Assembly: GCF_016086655.4 (NCBI RefSeq)
Contig: NC_052138.2
Location: forward strand, 31,135,403 to 31,199,402
DNA: 64,000 nucleotides
Source: Lepeophtheirus salmonis
Taxonomy: Eukaryota > Arthropoda > Copepoda > Siphonostomatoida > Caligidae
Reading direction: 5' to 3'
The notes below the pieces were generated by a model. It made no database searches, was not told where the DNA came from, and saw only the letters and a list, made by a program, of their open reading frames with translations. This document shows, piece after piece, positions 1 to 11,279 of the stretch. Numbering within the stretch: position 1 is the first letter of the stretch; each line of letters begins with the position of its first letter. Position numbers and translations under genes: made by a program.

Positions 1-1250
1 CATAATTATGGGTATCCTTATTTTTACGAATGCTTAGATAAATAAATAATGGATACCACCGAAGAGAAAAAAATGTATATTTTTGAGTTTTTCTACGATA
101 AAGGTCAAAAGGTAAGACTGGCGGCTGAAAATGCGAATAGTGTTTATTGTTTTGATGATGTAACATCTAATTTCGGTTCCGATAATTTTGATATCAAAAA
201 GATGTACCACCTTCTGTAAGGCCAATTGAGGAAAATGGGGATAAAAGGATGAAAATCTTCGATTCCGACCATCATTAGGATATAGATAATTAAAATTAGT
301 GGATAAAAATCAATTAATAGAGAAAACAAGTAATTGTTGACGGCAGTTTAGCATTGCAAAGTAGGCGTTTTTTTAATATAAAGTTAGAGTAGAAAAAATC
401 AACTGTTATTAAAAGAAAATCCTGTAAGGATGTTCTTAGTAACATCCCTAGTTTTCTACTAAATCCCTCTTTGTTAACAGCTGAAATTTAGATCAAGATA
501 TTCCCAACTTGTCACTTATATATATATATACATTTTTCTATTAACAATACACAGTAGGACTGTGTTTAGAGCAATGAAAAAAAGTACTATATGAAAAAAT
601 GAACAGTCTAATGTACTATACAAATAATTGCAAGAGCCATTTTTTTTTAAATTGTTATTATGTTGCTTAATATAATTACAAAATTTTATTGTTCTACGAT
701 GTATTTAAGAGGCGCAATAATTCTGAAAAAATGCCTTATGTATAAAATTATTTGATAGACATTCTTCTAAAATATGAATAAGTTTTTTTTATATATATAA
801 AGGCATCCTCTGTAGCAAAACGAGAGGATAACATAAAGAAATTTTGATGATCCGAATATAGAACTATACATTTTTACAATTTTGGGTAAGAAAAAATCAA
901 AATATGTTCAAAATTTCCTAATGTTATTTTCTTCTTTTTTCCAGCAATGCTAGGAACAGCGAATTAAGACAAGTGAATATTAACATTCTTCTAGAAAAAA
1001 CAAGCTACCAACTGATATTATTATTATTTTACTTGCACATGGAGACAGTTTTTATTTACAGCTTTATCTATATCAAAAAAATTATGTCAGTCTGTTTCTT
1101 GACACAGATTAAATCCGGTAATCTATATTAATAAAGCCAATTTTATCTTTATGCATATATGTTTGGATTAAAATATATATTTGATGGAGGAAATGAAAAT
1201 ATAATCATATTAATGAAATATCAATGGAGTTTTGTATATAGTGTCAAACA
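1..1250. other. AT-rich non-coding stretch
   Basis: No frame here looks coding: the short open frames have biased, low-complexity composition. Short TA runs occur near 520-533 and 790-800. I see nothing else to annotate. Confidence 0.5.
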
Positions 1251-1253
1251 TTT

Positions 1254-1700
1254 ATTCAGGGTTCACTGTATAGTATAGTATAGTGTATAGGGATCGGATT
1301 GTATTAGCTCGGAATAGGGAATCCGAATCCGAGCCAGGAGCGACAACATAGCAATTGCTCGAACTCTAGGACTCGGTGAGTCGTTCGTGGGCAAAGTTAT
1401 GAGGGAATTTGAGGCACCTAAATGTGATTTTGAGACTAAGCAACGTGGTCTTAGTCTCAAATGGCTCCAAGATAATTTTGACGAAGATATATCCCCGGAT
1501 TTTTGTGCTCCAAACTTGTCAAGTCTTAATTAGATGGTTTTTTTTTATATGGGACGCAATCGAACGAAAAACCAACCAAACCCTGGCAATACCAAAGACG
1601 ATCCTTTCAGTTGGGTCAAAAAGTAATTCTTGGATTTTCCAAGGGACCAAGTGGTGAATCCTTCAAGCTTTCAGAATTTGGTTTATTTTTTAATTTGACA
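1254..1700 (+). pseudogene. Mariner transposase remnant, internally deleted
   Basis: The frame through about 1348-1450 reads like a mariner helix-turn-helix (IAIARTLGLGESFVGK). The sequence then jumps, at about 1465, straight to the end of the catalytic domain. There a change of frame gives QDNFDEDISPDF and a segment reading FFIWDAIERKTNQT, which is the block around the third catalytic Asp (normally PDLNPxDF). The central part with the first two catalytic Asp residues is missing and the frame is broken several times. A CAGGGTTCACTG motif at about 1258 looks like a mariner end. This is a non-autonomous deletion derivative. Family assignment is confident; exact ends are not. Confidence 0.7.
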
Positions 1701-1784
1701 ACTGGTTGGAGATTCAATTACGTTTAAAAAAAATCATTTTCGGGCACAGACATCTTGTGCATTATGTTTAAACCATATCCATAT

Positions 1785-1960
1785 ATATATTTGATCTAAT
1801 AAATAACAATGTAGTTATTATAATTAAAACATGCAGGTGTCTTGAATGTAGGATGAGTGTTTATACAGGGTGCACTGTATATAGTGCTCCCAGATGTATA
1901 TCAAAGATTTTTTGATCTAAGAAATAACAATGTAGTCATATTTATGAAATCTGGCATTTG
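1785..1960 (+). repeat. Short direct duplication with a second mariner-like terminus
   Basis: The phrase TTTGATCTAATAAATAACAA at about 1790 recurs with two changes at about 1911. Between the copies, at about 1865, lies CAGGGTGCACTG. It closely resembles the CAGGGTTCACTG at 1258 and is in the same orientation, not inverted. This suggests two element tips or a local duplication rather than one element with paired inverted ends. Confidence 0.5.
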
Positions 1961-2029
1961 CTTTGCATATCACATCAAGCGTATGTTGTTAAGCATAATC
2001 CAGGTAGTCTTATAAATACTATAGTACTC

Positions 2030-2270
2030 ACTGGCTCCTCAGTCATAACGTTATATTATTATTATTTTATCAAGCTGTTATTATTATCATTCTTGAGGAC
2101 AGAACACACATGATTTTATAAAAGTATTGAGTAACTACGTGTCACTGTGTGTGCTCATGAAAAAAGGCGAGTACCATTGATGCATTCCAGGGTAGTTATC
2201 TTCTACACTTTTTAGGTGTAGAATGTATGTTCAACGACGGCTAATAACTCTTTCCAATGCCTGATACACC
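2030..2270 (+). repeat. Dispersed repeat family A, copy 1
   Basis: The order of words is: CTGTTATTATTATCATTCTTGAGGA, an AGAACA block, 'GAGTAACTACGTGT', 'GTAGTTATCTTCTACAC', then an AATGCCTGATA block. The same order reappears at about 31210-31450 and 31960-32180 with moderate divergence. There is no coding capacity. It is a dispersed, presumably non-autonomous repeat of unknown type. Confidence 0.6.
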
Positions 2271-2769
2271 CGCTAGTATCTGATAAAGTAAAGCTAAAAT
2301 TTAGTTATAATAATGACTTTCCAGCTCCCTTATCCCCACACAACTATACATTACTTTTTCACCAACAGTCATATTTTAAGTTAGGTATAAGTAAAAATGT
2401 AATATGTTTGATGTAATAAAAGAATAAATGTGTAATGAAACTTTTAATCAAATATCCATCTTAGTAAAACAAAAGTTGCAATAGCTCAAAGATAAAAGTT
2501 TTATTCTCAATTTTTTATAAATAAAATAATTGAGTTTTTTTAAATAATATAAACAGACATGAGTATGAATGTACATATGTAAATAAAATTCACTTTACTC
2601 TTTAAATTATATGCAAGAAGTTTTGTTTTTTTCGTGATTGCAATTTGATCAATAAATTCAATCTATTTCATAATAACAACAATACTTTATTAATTTTTAC
2701 AGTTTTAACTGTATGGTTTTTCCCATAGGGAAATCAATCTATAAAAACAATAATATTACACATTTTCAG

Positions 2770-3010
2770 GGCAGCTGTCCTTTAGTACGAGGTTGTATTT
2801 TCTTCACAATTTTGAAGTAGTCAACTCATTTTGTTGGCCTTTGCAATGATCATTATGGCAGCAAGTACAGCCTGGCTTAAACTCAGCTAGCCAAAACTTT
2901 ACTTCTGTAAACAAAGGAGCAGACTCACCCAGACTAAAAATTTAGTTCAGCGTTTATATTAGTTGGCCTGAGGCCTTTCAAATAAAAGTATTGTATCACA
3001 TAAAGATAAA
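2770..3010 (-). pseudogene. Mariner (SETMAR-like) transposase N-terminal fragment
   Basis: Reading the minus strand from about 3000 down gives VIQYFYLKGLRPTNINAEL. After two stops it gives EVKFWLAEFKPG followed by a CHNDH-containing segment. These match the paired helix-turn-helix region of SETMAR-type mariner transposases (KGLTPTNIKAEL, VKFWLAEFKRG, then GRPNEVTTP). No catalytic domain follows toward lower coordinates, so only the DNA-binding half survives. Its stops and short length mark it as a dead fragment. Confidence 0.65.
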
Positions 3011-3019
3011 CGATTTTTT

Positions 3020-3980
3020 CCAGCTTCACAAATTAAAAGCCAACTTTCAACATTGATATCTGCCAAAACGCGAAGCGTCTTCAAAATTAAAACATATCTT
3101 TAAAGACTGTGTACTTTCTAATACAGTTATTTCATAAACAACTAACGCCATCACTTAGGCAGACCGAAAACATCAGGAACAGCCTTCATATATATTGACA
3201 TAAATTAGCTAGGACATGAAATCCAAATTGTGTACGAAGCCATCTGACCACGAACTCCTTTGTGGTTTTTGTGGAATCTAGCAATCTCAACGGAGTAGCC
3301 TCAAAGATCCAAATTTCAGGGGCTTTCCGCTCAAAGTAGATATAAATATATTTTTATGACATTGAATAGATGTGTCAATTAAGCCTAAGTATACACATTA
3401 CTCAAAAATATTTATTATCGGCTCAACCTAATGGTAGGTAAAAATATTTATAGTTAAGCTTTGTCATTCTTTACGACTTGAATATTTTAAGTGTATGTTT
3501 GTCAATATATATATTCATAAAACATAAATACTTATTTTTAATCAAAATATCGACAACTTCCTCTAAAATTCAAATTTTGTAAATACCCAAGGAACATGCT
3601 ATTTCTACTTTTTTTTGTTTTTTGAAAACTTTTTTCTTTCCATTTATCAAAAGTGTCACAAAAAGTATTATTCCCATTCTCCAGGTACTCGAATACCATT
3701 TTGTTTCACAAAACTTTCTCCTTAATCTACTTTTACATGTTACATTGATTCAGGGCCATTTTTAGGTATGATACTTGCCCCAAGCTCAACTTTCGACTTG
3801 GGATTCAACGTTACAAATTTTTTTAAGAATTTAAATAAATAAACAAAAAAGAAATTTTGATACTGTCATTTAAAAAAAAACAAAGATTAACCTCTTATTT
3901 TTTGTTAATATCAAAAGACTATGGTTTTAATATATGCTTATATCAACATCTACCATACTCATGAGTCTGCAGGGTTATAT
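3020..3980. other. Non-coding stretch, nothing recognised
   Basis: AT-rich with a slightly more GC-rich patch at 3200-3330 whose minus-strand frame stays open for about 30 codons without matching anything I know. No gene is supported. Confidence 0.4.
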
Positions 3981-3989
3981 ATATTTTGT

Positions 3990-4640
3990 TATTTTAATTT
4001 TTCTGAAAAGAAACCTGAAATTATATTTTATATTTTACAAAGTTATTCCCAAAAATTTAAAAAAATTAATTTTAAAAGTATAATTTCAAAACAATAAAAT
4101 AAAAATCCATAGTTATTCACGAAAATTAAAGTTTTTGCAAAAAAATTTAAAAATCTACAGCTATTTGCAAAAAATTCCGAAAAATAAATTTTTCGGAAAA
4201 AAAACAAAGATCCATATCTATTTACAAAAAATTGAACTTTTGAAAATTTAATTTCAAATATTAAATTTTATGAAATTTTGTTATAAAAATATATAATTAC
4301 ACATAGTAAATTATTTTTTTTGGAAAAAAAATTCAAAATCCACAGCTGTTCACAAGAAATTATTAATTTTTTTTTTTTAAATAAAAATTTATAATTTTTT
4401 AGAAAAAAATTGTTTGAAATTCGAATTAAATTTTTTGCTGAGCTTCATAATTAGCCTGGATGACCTTTTTTATGCAAATAAATCTTTTAAAAAAATATTA
4501 CCCTATTTAAATTTTTCTATCCTGACCCAAAAATTTCAACTAAAAAATAAAAATTCATTTAATTAGGAGGGTTACAGCCCCTTCAGCCTACCTGCTGTAG
4601 TCGCTCCTGATCTATTTACAGTGGACAAGCAAAACAAAAC
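3990..4640 (+). repeat. AT-rich degenerate tandem repeat with GC-rich 3' edge (family E, copy 1)
   Basis: A phrase like AAATCCACAGCTATTTACAA recurs in variant form near 4104, 4150, 4206 and 4335, embedded in A/T homopolymer-rich sequence. The block ends abruptly in a GC-rich edge at about 4565-4625 containing TACAGCCCCTTCAGCC and a TAGTCGCTCC word. A second block with the same layout and related edge lies at 29040-29590, so the two belong to one repeat family. Confidence 0.55.
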
Positions 4641-4950
4641 AAAACTTCTCTTTATATTGAGAAATAGATAAATTTGCCAATAAAAAAATAATAATTCATA
4701 GTTGATAAAAATTCAAACAATAATTAAAAATCCAAGGTGATGATTAAGGATCTCATGCTAGGAACATTTAAAGAATGTGAGTTTCCTTCAATCTCGTTTA
4801 CTATCGAGATGCCGTGTTTTGTCGGCATAAAGCAGTATTTGTGATTGTTGGGGTCAGAATAAGATAGAGACATTAACCTCGGAAGTGAGTAATCAAAAAA
4901 GAAGTAATAGTGGGTTTTTTCTTCCAAGAGTAATAGAAAACATCATCCAA

Positions 4951-5462
4951 AGATCATAGTAAAGGTAAAGGATATAACAAAGACAAAAAAAAAAAAAAAA
5001 ACGACGAAGGCCCTCGTCATCAAGGACCTTTTCTGAGAGTTCCTCCAAAAGTGCTGATAAAAAGAGCAAACGAAATAGTCAAAGCCCTTGTTCCTCACTA
5101 CAAATCCAGGAAATTTATGTCGAAATAAGTTTTTAAACCAGAGACACATTTACTTGATGCTAAAGTAAAACCCTCCTCCTATGGAAATTGGGTAATCGAA
5201 ATTCTTAAAGACTGCAATACAGAAATTGTGTTGTTTCAGGTTTGAAAGAATAAAAACTTGAAACGGTCCTGTGAAAGATAATGTGATTCAAGTCAAAAAT
5301 GGAATTGGTGCAGCTATTGAGGGCATACAAGAGCCACTTTACGATTTGGTGATGGAAATTTTCATAAAAAGGGTATGGTCTTGTATGTGTTGGTGTGGCG
5401 TCCATTTGGCTGATATTATATGTTTAACTAGCACTTCTTACCTACTTTGCAGAGCTAGATAG
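4951..5462 (+). pseudogene. Coding-like open frames, unrecognised
   Basis: A plus-strand frame from about 4951 passes through a pure 18-A run (4986-5003). It then reads PPKVLIKRANEIVKALVPHY, a plausible amphipathic helix, before a stop near 5128. It resumes with a segment reading SSYGNWVIEILKDC near 5180-5215. A second open frame at 5271-5462 begins DNVIQVKNGIGAAIEGIQEP. Both have more balanced composition than their surroundings. I cannot name a family; a decayed retrocopy or exon remnants are both possible. Confidence 0.25.
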
Positions 5463-5464
5463 AA

Positions 5465-5580
5465 GGGAATATAAACAAAGAATGAAGGTAGATGAAAAGA
5501 GAGGGTGATATACAAAGAGACAGAGGGAGAAACAGAAAGAAGGAGAAACATATAGAAAGCTAGAAAGGAAAGGAGGTTTT
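5465..5580 (+). repeat. Purine-rich tract
   Basis: About 115 bases are nearly all A and G on the plus strand (GAGACAGAGGGAGAAACAG and similar). Such polypurine tracts can form non-B DNA. A pyrimidine-rich counterpart lies at 46500-46590. Confidence 0.6.
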
Positions 5581-5599
5581 AATTCGGTCAAAAAACAGC

Positions 5600-7080
5600 T
5601 TTTTAATGAACTCAGAGGCCAAAAAATGCATATTTTATACGTCTACTTAATAAATTTCAGACTGATTTGTTCGACTGTTTTTAATTCCATGCATGATAAC
5701 ACCAGGAACAGACTTATAAATATATATAAGCATAACAATAATTTTAGTTGAAATTATCATTGGATCAAGGTCAGTTTAAAATTAAATCAATGTTTAAAAA
5801 TCTCAAAAATCTTACGAATAATTTATTGAAAGTACTATATTTTATAAAAAGGTTTTTATGAAATAAACGTTTATATATTTGTTATATATAGGGATGAAGT
5901 TTTTGTATAACAAAAGAAGAGGGATAGTATGTGACTTATTGCACAACCTAATTTTAGGTATTTGGCTACATCAGCGGCCTAATTTATGATTTTAAAGAGA
6001 TAAAATATATTACTACTTTAGGGTGATGAACTTACTAGACTAAAAATAGCCTTAGTGCAGGAAGAATTTAAATTAAGTATATTATAATTTTATAATGGAT
6101 TTTTAACATAATTTACAAGAATTTTATATTAAAACTACTCAATTCTTCTCAGCAAGGAAGATGTTATCATCACGACGACAATCTAAGAAAGAATTAATAT
6201 AATTTCAAAAAAAAAAAAAAATTGTACAAAAAAATCATTTTATAACCATACAACTCTAATTTTATTTTCTATATACGATTCTGTACAACAGTCGCATTGA
6301 TTTTATAAATAATTATTTCTTAGAAAGTCAATATATTAATATATTATGCTTTCTCGTGATAAGCCGTGTGTCATTTTCAACTGGTTATATTAATCTATTT
6401 TATTAAATATGCTTCATTTTGTTAAAGCTATGGGGCTGAAAGTTGAGAAATGGTTAAGCCCAGCATATTAAAGTATACATTCAATTGTTTGGAGAATCAT
6501 AATTTCTTTAAATAATTGGTTCATATTATTGAAATTAGTAATTAAGAGTCATAAATTTTGTAAAAAATGCCAATTTTCCAATAATAAATATTGAAAAACT
6601 TCATTCCAAATTTTAATTCATTCTATAATTTTGTATATGCGCTTTGAACTCCTTTTGGAGAGTTCATTGTTATCACGTCTTTTGATTACGATTCATTTAA
6701 TATAATTTAATAGATTCAACGTTTCGGACAAGGTTATGTATTTTTCGTTAGATTTAACTATAAAAATAAACTATTAATTATAAATTATAAAAGTTATTAT
6801 TAAAAAAAATACATAGAACTAAGCATCAACGAAGGGTATTTATAATATCTATTTTTTGATCGAGGTTACGTGAATCCTGAACATATTATTCATATAAATA
6901 TTTATATATTTTTATTCAACTATCTTCTCTCTCTTTCCATTTTAGTCTCTTTAGTTTACACTAGTTGTTTAAAAAGAAATCCTGCATACTGCGAATAATT
7001 TTCACAGTGCTCTCTATGGGAGTAACATGCACCCATTTTTAATAAATAATATTATCCTTCAGGTAGTTACATTGTTGTCC
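5600..7080. other. AT-rich non-coding stretch
   Basis: A 14-A run lies near 6210. No coding frame or recognisable repeat was found. Confidence 0.4.
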
Positions 7081-7084
7081 CGCA

Positions 7085-7145
7085 AGGTGGTGTCACTCTC
7101 TGTCGCTTTGTCTACAAACTAATGTAAGTAAACAACGCTCATGAC
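7085..7145 (+). repeat. Dispersed repeat family B, copy 1
   Basis: A block with GGTGTCACTCTCTGTCGCT and CTACAAACTAATGTAAGTAA is matched at about 18445-18505 by GGCGCCACTCTCGATC and AACAAACTAACATAAGTAA in the same order and strand. Function unknown. Confidence 0.5.
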
Positions 7146-7149
7146 CTAT

Positions 7150-8680
7150 TATTAGCATATAGTTGCTAATTTTTTTGTTCCAACTAGGTTTCAAAGGCTA
7201 GGCATAAGTTTACTTAGTTATGTGCTAGTGTTCATCATTGAATTATTTGTAGGGCTTTCGCATATTATTTTACCAGTGGGAATACCCGACATTACGCAGA
7301 GTTATTACGTGTCGATACTTGACAGACATTTAAACTTTGCTTTATGAATGCCGATATGTACAGTCCTTTTTTCTTTTTAATATAACGGGCATAGATTTAG
7401 CTATAACCAAGGTCAATACAAATACAAGGTTATACCATCATGTAATGGAACTTGCTAGAATTTTCAACTTGATGTACCGTACTGAGTGCTCGGCAAAACA
7501 AGCAGATATGAACAGAGTATAACAGCGGTACTCCAATAGTAACAGTCAAGGAAGACGGTATCCATATAACAACTCATGGTAACAGTTATACTCTTTACTA
7601 TTAAAAAGAGTGGTGGAAGTCAGACATTTGTAATAAAAGTGTTATAGTATAACCTTATATTTTTATTAACCTTGGCTACATCCACTGTTTGTCTAAAATG
7701 AGTCATCCACAGACATATTTTGTTCTATAAATATAAGATAAACTAACTGATGAGGAAAGTTATTTATTGATATATAAGTGTGCGAATAAAGAATAGTCAG
7801 GATACTAATATTTTAGTACCAATTTCAGAAGAAAAAGATTTTGGAGAAGAACTACTTAACTGGCATGGCATTTCATTAGATTAGTTGTAACCAGCCACAA
7901 TAATAAAGTCTTAAACATAAATCCTACTCCATATTAAGCAATAACATAGGTAGGAATTACTTCGATATGGATCTTCAATTCTAGTCTGAGTTCTATTATG
8001 ATTTATAATTATCAACCCCTAAAAATCCTTAATATTAATATCTTTAATTTATGAGGATACGAGCATTTTATATTTTGATGCTCTCTCCTGAAGAACAATG
8101 ATAACAGCTCAATACAAATAAAAATAAAAAACACCCTTCTGGCTAACAATAAAATCAAAACTTGCATACTAAAATTTTTTAGGATTGACAGTGATGACCA
8201 AGAGGCTATAAACAAGGTGCAACTTCTATTTAAGAACCCATCTGGCTTTTTGTAGAATGGATTTGCTCATAAAATAATCATCGGGCGTTACAATGTCAAA
8301 TCAACGAAAATAAATAAAAAATGTCACTTGACCCCTCAGATTTGAATGATTTTCGGTACAAAAGCTTAAATTAATGAGTAAATTAAGTGTGTCCAATTTC
8401 AGTACATAATTTTGAGTCTTTTCTTGGATACAGATTCGTCTCAGATCAAAATTTTCAACTTCACTTTAATGTATTTTTACCTGACGTTTCTTGTGTATTT
8501 TTTTATGTAAAAGAGAACCTCTTGAAATTTGGTACTTAACTATTTTGAAGTGTGAGGATTCCTAAAATTAAGTCAAAACTAGAATATTTAAATTCATCAT
8601 GACCACAGTTTTTTTATTTATTTATTGAATCTGAAATACACTAGCAAGTACTTGATCAAAAATAAAAAAAATACGAGATT
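7150..8680. other. Non-coding stretch
   Basis: Several short open frames occur (for example at 7337-7522 plus and 8012-8215 minus), but their predicted peptides match nothing I know and their composition follows the AT-rich background. No gene is supported. Confidence 0.35.
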
Positions 8681-8689
8681 CCTCTGGGA

Positions 8690-9095
8690 TCCTGGATATC
8701 TGCTAGGATTTGGACTTTTCTTTTAGAAGTTAAGATCTTCGCATCTCCTATAACTTTTATTGCAAATTATCTGCCACACACTTCCTGATCAACCTTTTTA
8801 GAACAGTTGAGATCCCTGTCAATGGCTCTCATCCATCTGGATGGCTCATACTGTACTATTTCTTGCAAATTTACTGTGAAATGTGAATATGACATCATCT
8901 TGTTATCATCACGATTTACTATTGATTTATAATTACCTCCAGACTCTTCCAGTTCCTTCCTGAATCTACAGACAAAGGATATTTCCAGATTTTGGAAGTT
9001 TACAATCTCAACTTTGTTTTTTTCGGCACGGATTGCCATAAGGACACTCAGCCTTTTTCATAATTGTGGAATAAATACTTTGTTGATCGATGCCA
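8690..9095 (-). pseudogene. Mariner/Tc1-like transposase N-terminal fragment
   Basis: The minus strand starts with MASINKEYLFHNYEKG near 9095. After a frame change it gives VCRFRKELEESGGNYKSIV and the helix-turn-helix core PSRWMRAIDRDLNCSKK (about 8790-8840), which resembles the second DNA-binding helix-turn-helix of mariner-type transposases (PSxSMRxIARDLxCS). A CVADNLQ-like segment and a short K/R-rich stretch follow before the frame is lost near 8690. There is no catalytic domain. This is a truncated, frameshifted copy. Confidence 0.6.
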
Positions 9096-9099
9096 TTTT

Positions 9100-9590
9100 T
9101 TTAAAAACTAAGACCAAGCACTTCTGACTAGCCGCCAAAAAATGAAGTCCTACTTGTGCATCCACAACTGTCCCAGGTGCTCAAAGTTCGTTGTTAAGCA
9201 ACAGCTGTACACTCTATATATAAATGAGTGTATCAGTGTTGCATATAGGTATTTAATTAAGTACTTAATACAGCCCATTAAAATACATAGTAGGTACATA
9301 AATCAACGTCTACACTTTTATTATTAATAAAATAAACTTTTGCAAAGATTTTCATAAGCGTTCTATTGAATTTTCATAAATCAACAAAGAAAGCAACATA
9401 TAAATGGAGATACGTACCTGCATATAAAATAATGAGTTATAGGTAAAGTTGACTTTGTATATATTACATATTAAGGGAAAGGCGAGAAATTCATGTATAT
9501 CTTCCTGTTTACTAATAAATATCCGTTATAATCCGATAAAATGTCTCATAACTAAAATTAATAGAAACTAAAATTGGCACTGTATAGAAT
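9100..9590. other. Non-coding stretch
   Basis: AT-rich; the open frame at 9142-9327 is in the 5' flank of the adjacent transposase remnant and has no recognisable content. Confidence 0.35.
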
Positions 9591-9820
9591 GCAAAACCTC
9601 CGAGATAAAATTAAATTGGATATGTGTCACAATTTGTTGCAAATTTATGGTGAATTATGTATTTTATACTGTTTGTTTTTACCTTGACCTCTCAAAATTA
9701 AATGGCCTTTTACTCTGAACAAATAAAATCTTCGTACCAAGTTTGATTAAAATCGATCAGTAACTTTTGATGTAATCCTGGTGACTAACAAACTAACTAA
9801 CTAAACCAAAAAATTATCTC
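9590..9820 (+). repeat. Retroposon 3' tail (SINE or LINE end)
   Basis: The phrase ACCAAGTTTGATTAAAATCG followed by ATCAGTAACTTTTGATG and a run of ACTAACAAACTAACTAACT (about 9735-9800) is the typical 3' end of LINE/SINE elements in arthropods: 'accaagtttgatgaaaatcggtc...gtaacaaacaaac'. No coding part is attached. The exact family cannot be told from the sequence alone. Confidence 0.55.
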
Positions 9821-10321
9821 TGTTCGACTGAATGAATTTATGACTCCTCTTCAGTCATTGATGGAAGGAGAGATAGGGGACAGTTGGAATAGCCTTTTTT
9901 TAAACATGAAAAAGATACAACCACAAAATTTACGTGAGTAATTTTTGAGGAGCATTTCTTAATTTTTAGAAAGGTTTCAATATTGCTGCAGGGGATCAAA
10001 CTTCCATGAAAATACCGTACCAAGTATTTTTTATATTCATTATGTATATTTTTAGATTGATGAAGTTATGTATAAATTCATTATTAGATAGCATCTAGAT
10101 TAATTACACTGTTCAACAGCAAAAATGATAGAAACACAATATATGCTCCATTTTATAAAATTTGATCCCCTGATTTCAAATATGTCCTTATTTTTTCTCT
10201 TTGAGCCTTGGGACCTCCAGAAAGAGACCATACATTTTTTTTTTTTTTTTTTAAGGTTCAAAGCTGTTAATGGACTCTATTCCTTTTACATTGCAATCTC
10301 TTTTAGAAAAAAAAAATAGCT

Positions 10322-10875
10322 TATCAATTATGGCAGTTGACTTTGCTAAGGCTTTCGATACACTGTCACAAGAATTCATAGTTAGGAAACTGTATCGAAA
10401 GTGATTTGGAGACACCATCATTCGAATGGTTGGAGAGTAACCTTATCAAGATCAAAAACAATGATACACTACAGACAACACAGTACATTTTTTGGAATAA
10501 AAAAGATGCCCGCCAAGGGCATCCGTTGTCAGCCACACTATTTATTATATGCTTGGACAAATTAATTCAAAATATACATGAGGAAAATATGATAAAGGAT
10601 GTTCAATTACAGAGTAGGACTTTAAAATATATCAGCTACGCTGATGACATGACAATAATAGTAGTCTTAGGGCTTTTATGACAAATCACATGGATCAAAT
10701 TTTAGAACCTTTTATAATAATATCAGTTATTTTAGGATCTTGGAGTCTGGACTTTTCATCAATGAGGAAACAACAGAAATGTTGTCTCCATATAGTAGCC
10801 TTGGGATAAAATATGTGCATGGAATAGGTATTGCAAGTAACTCCATTCTGCGGGAAAATGTCTTCTGAAATAAGC
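10322..10875 (+). pseudogene. Non-LTR retrotransposon reverse transcriptase fragment
   Basis: The first frame reads AVDFAKAFDTLSQEFIVRKL (about 10330-10395), the reverse transcriptase motif with the first catalytic Asp. After a frameshift, 10406-10681 carries RQGHPLSATLFIICLD and YADDM, the second template-grip block and the catalytic YxDD box. A third frame continues with SLESGLFINEETTEMLSP near 10735-10790, the post-catalytic primer-grip region. At least two frameshifts and stops make it inactive. It starts just after an 18-T run (10237-10254). Endonuclease and ORF1 parts are absent. Confidence 0.85.
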
Positions 10876-11070
10876 ACCGTTCAGGAGTCTTTTTACAATA
10901 TTCATATCTTCAAAGGATCTTGGTTTGAATATATCTTTTTTATTACTAAGTTTTTTTTTATTGATAATTTTAATTGTTTTCCAAGTCTATTGTGTCTTTG
11001 AATTGTTTAATGTTAAATAAAATCGCATCCCTTATGGCCAAGAAAAAATAAAGGTTCAAAACTGTTTTAA

Positions 11071-11271
11071 GACCTTGGTGTTGAAGATAAGAATAAAATA
11101 TGTCAATATATTGAACTTAAAAAAATGCCAAAAATATTAAAAAGTATGGCCTTTTCTGAAGACCACAAGGCTCTGAGAGAAAAAATAAGGTTATATTACG
11201 AATCAAGATATCAAACTCTACTTAGTTTTGCATATTCTGTACTAGATTTAAAATTAAGAACTAGTGTTTAA
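11071..11271 (+). CDS. Unassigned 66-codon open frame
   Basis: A frame is open from just after a TAA at 11068-11070 to a TAA at 11269-11271, with an internal ATG at 11125. The peptide is lysine-rich and helical, with KMPKILKSMAFSEDHKALRE and a YYESRYQTLL stretch. Its composition is more protein-like than that of neighbouring chance frames. It lies about 200 bp after the reverse transcriptase fragment on the same strand, so it might be a distant part of that element or an orphan exon. Nothing recognisable. Confidence 0.2.
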   Translation, partial: DLGVEDKNKICQYIELKKMPKILKSMAFSEDHKALREKIRLYYESRYQTLLSFAYSVLDLKLRTSV

Positions 11272-11279
11272 AAAAGTAT

